A stretch of DNA of 5,942 nucleotides from Actinobacteria bacterium UBA5976 (GTDB lineage: Bacteria; Actinomycetota; Actinomycetes; S36-B12; UBA5976), in assembly GCA_002430405.1 (NCBI GenBank), contig DJBM01000002.1:1-5942 (forward strand), written 5' to 3'. The stretch's first letter is position 1, and each line of letters begins with the position of its first letter. This document shows positions 5,397 to 5,942 of the stretch, piece by piece. Made by a program: the position numbers and the translations under genes. The notes beneath the pieces were generated by a model, which saw nothing but the letters and a program-made list of their open reading frames with translations, was not told the origin of the DNA and searched no databases.

Positions 5397-5453
5397 TTCT
5401 GCAGTCGATTTATATCAGGCTGCATTTACCCAGCCGAGTCGAAACCTAAGGAA
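5342..5453 (+). promoter_or_regulatory. Putative attenuator: alternative RNA pairings ending at the DUF4395 ribosome-binding site
   Basis: Several mutually exclusive pairings can be traced by eye. AAGGCG (5342-5347) pairs perfectly with CGCCTT (5364-5369). The same segment, CCTTA (5366-5370), also pairs with TAAGG (5447-5451), which is part of the DUF4395 ribosome-binding site AAGGAA (5448-5453, six bases before ATG). Downstream, TGCAG (5400-5404) can pair with CTGCA (5420-5424), or GGCTG (5418-5422) with CAGCC (5431-5435), but not both. A ribosome stalled at the Cys codons would cover or lie against 5366-5370 and leave 5400-5404 free; one at the stop codon would cover 5400-5404. The U6 run (5454-5459) is too far from the last stem for an intrinsic terminator, so control of translation or Rho action is more likely. 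No folding energies were computed. Confidence 0.45.
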
Positions 5454-5459
5454 TTTTTT

Positions 5460-5885
5460 ATGAGTAAACAAATTGATCCACGTGGCCCACGTTTTGGAGC
5501 AGCAATAACTACCGTCGTGTTAGCAACCATTTTGTTAACTATTCCAACTACATTCGCAGTTGTGTTACTGGCAATTCAAGCCGGCGTCTTTGGTCTTGGC
5601 GCGTTTGTTGGCTTGCAGGCACAGCCGTATGGAATTATCTACCGAAAGTTTGTACTTGCCAGAATTGGAAAACCAACTGAACTCGAAGCAGTGGAACCAC
5701 CGCAGTTTGCGCAGCTCGTAGGGTTTGTATTCGCAATAACTGGATTAGTTGCTCTATTTTCTGGGGCTGATTTAATAGGAACTATTGCTGTTGGATTTGC
5801 ACTAGCTGCAGCATTTTTAAATGCTGCATTTAACTTTTGCCTAGGTTGCGAGATGTACCTAATTGGCAAACGAATTTTTTCATAA
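5460..5885 (+). CDS. DUF4395 family integral membrane protein
   Basis: A 141-residue membrane protein of the DUF4395 family; molecular function unknown. It begins with the family motif IDPRGPRFGAA (5-15) and has four predicted membrane helices at about 14-30, 33-52, 83-100 and 105-125. The helix 2-3 loop carries PYGIIYRKFVLARIGKPTELE (PYG at 56-58). At the C-terminus the family motif CLGCEMYL (127-134) supplies a CxxC pair, Cys127 and Cys130, at the membrane edge, suggesting a redox or sulfur-handling role. ATG at 5460 is supported by AAGGAA at 5448-5453. It diverges from the thioredoxin-like gene and precedes a probable sulfurtransferase by 23 bases. The polycysteine leader upstream implies induction when cysteine is scarce. 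A role in moving or relaying sulfur equivalents with its thioredoxin and rhodanese neighbours is inferred from context. Confidence 0.9.
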   Translation: MSKQIDPRGPRFGAAITTVVLATILLTIPTTFAVVLLAIQAGVFGLGAFVGLQAQPYGIIYRKFVLARIGKPTELEAVEPPQFAQLVGFVFAITGLVALFSGADLIGTIAVGFALAAAFLNAAFNFCLGCEMYLIGKRIFS

Positions 5886-5908
5886 TTAACATCAAACAGG
5901 AGATCTAA

Positions 5909-5942
5909 ATGACTAATAATTCACTAGTAGATGCAACCTGGG
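5909..5942 (+). CDS. Start of a probable rhodanese-type sulfurtransferase (truncated by window edge)
   Basis: Eleven codons are visible (MTNNSLVDATW) from an ATG preceded by AGGAG at 5898-5902, six bases away. The start resembles the N-terminus of thiosulfate sulfurtransferases (pattern L-V-[SD]-x-x-W). Genes for DUF4395 are followed by cysA2/sseA-type sulfurtransferases in related actinobacteria. It lies in the same operon as DUF4395. Identity rests mostly on context because the catalytic domain is outside the window. Confidence 0.5.
   Translation, partial: MTNNSLVDATW

Noticed and set aside
5351..5442. AGTCGA occurring three times (5351, 5403, 5437)
   Set aside because: Too short and irregularly spaced to call a repeat array; TCGA is self-complementary, so it may only contribute to RNA folding.
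5418..5459. Intrinsic terminator formed by GGCTG/CAGCC and the following T6
   Set aside because: The T-run begins 18 bases after the stem and sits between the ribosome-binding site and ATG, so it cannot act as a classic terminator.
5359..5463. 34-codon ORF (ATG 5359) whose TGA overlaps the DUF4395 ATG as ATGA
   Set aside because: It overlaps the polycysteine leader in another frame, has only one Cys codon and a weak, distant ribosome-binding site, and shows no family features. The leader frame with CCC is the better explanation. Ribosome profiling could revive it as a coupling ORF.

Overview
The window looks like a chromosomal segment of a modest-GC (roughly mid-40s percent by eye) actinobacterium, of the kind seen in small-genome freshwater lineages (acI/Nanopelagicales-like; this lineage is an inference). 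The main evidence is mycothiol synthase MshD, an enzyme of the actinobacterial thiol pathway. It sits directly beside a GlnR-type orphan response regulator and a thioredoxin / DUF4395 / sulfurtransferase cluster, which is the gene neighbourhood of the Mycobacterium tuberculosis Rv0814c-Rv0819 region as I recall it.

Layout. Bases 1-1058 (minus) hold the N-terminal half of polyphosphate kinase Ppk1, running off the left edge. A 92-bp divergent gap carries a good ppk promoter with an 8+5+8 perfect palindrome filling its spacer. Two plus-strand genes follow, overlapping by ATGA (1151-2317 and 2314-3021). Both encode class I glutamine-amidotransferase-fold / peptidase S51-like proteins, and the first has a tail that looks transplanted from cysteinyl-tRNA synthetase. 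The second gene overlaps the end of mshD tail-to-tail by 20 bp. mshD (3002-3937) and glnR (3941-4648) form a tight minus-strand operon. Upstream of it, also on the minus strand, is a membrane-anchored thioredoxin-like gene (4747-5166).

The 293-bp divergent region 5167-5459 is the most informative part. On the plus strand, a -10 element at 5303-5308 is placed so that transcription should begin at or next to a GTG at 5316. That GTG opens a 26-codon ORF ending in Cys-Cys-Cys-Tyr-stop. This matches the polycysteine leaderless leader peptides that act as cysteine-responsive attenuators of sulfur operons in mycobacteria. The leader precedes DUF4395 (5460-5885) and the first codons of what is probably a rhodanese-type sulfurtransferase (5909 onward). 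The leader RNA contains alternative pairings that could mask or expose the DUF4395 ribosome-binding site.

The genes suggest a thiol/sulfur neighbourhood (MshD, thioredoxin-like, DUF4395, sulfurtransferase, Cys-sensing leader) next to nitrogen control (GlnR) and phosphate storage (Ppk1). No tRNA, rRNA, CRISPR array, insertion sequence or convincing intrinsic terminator was seen.
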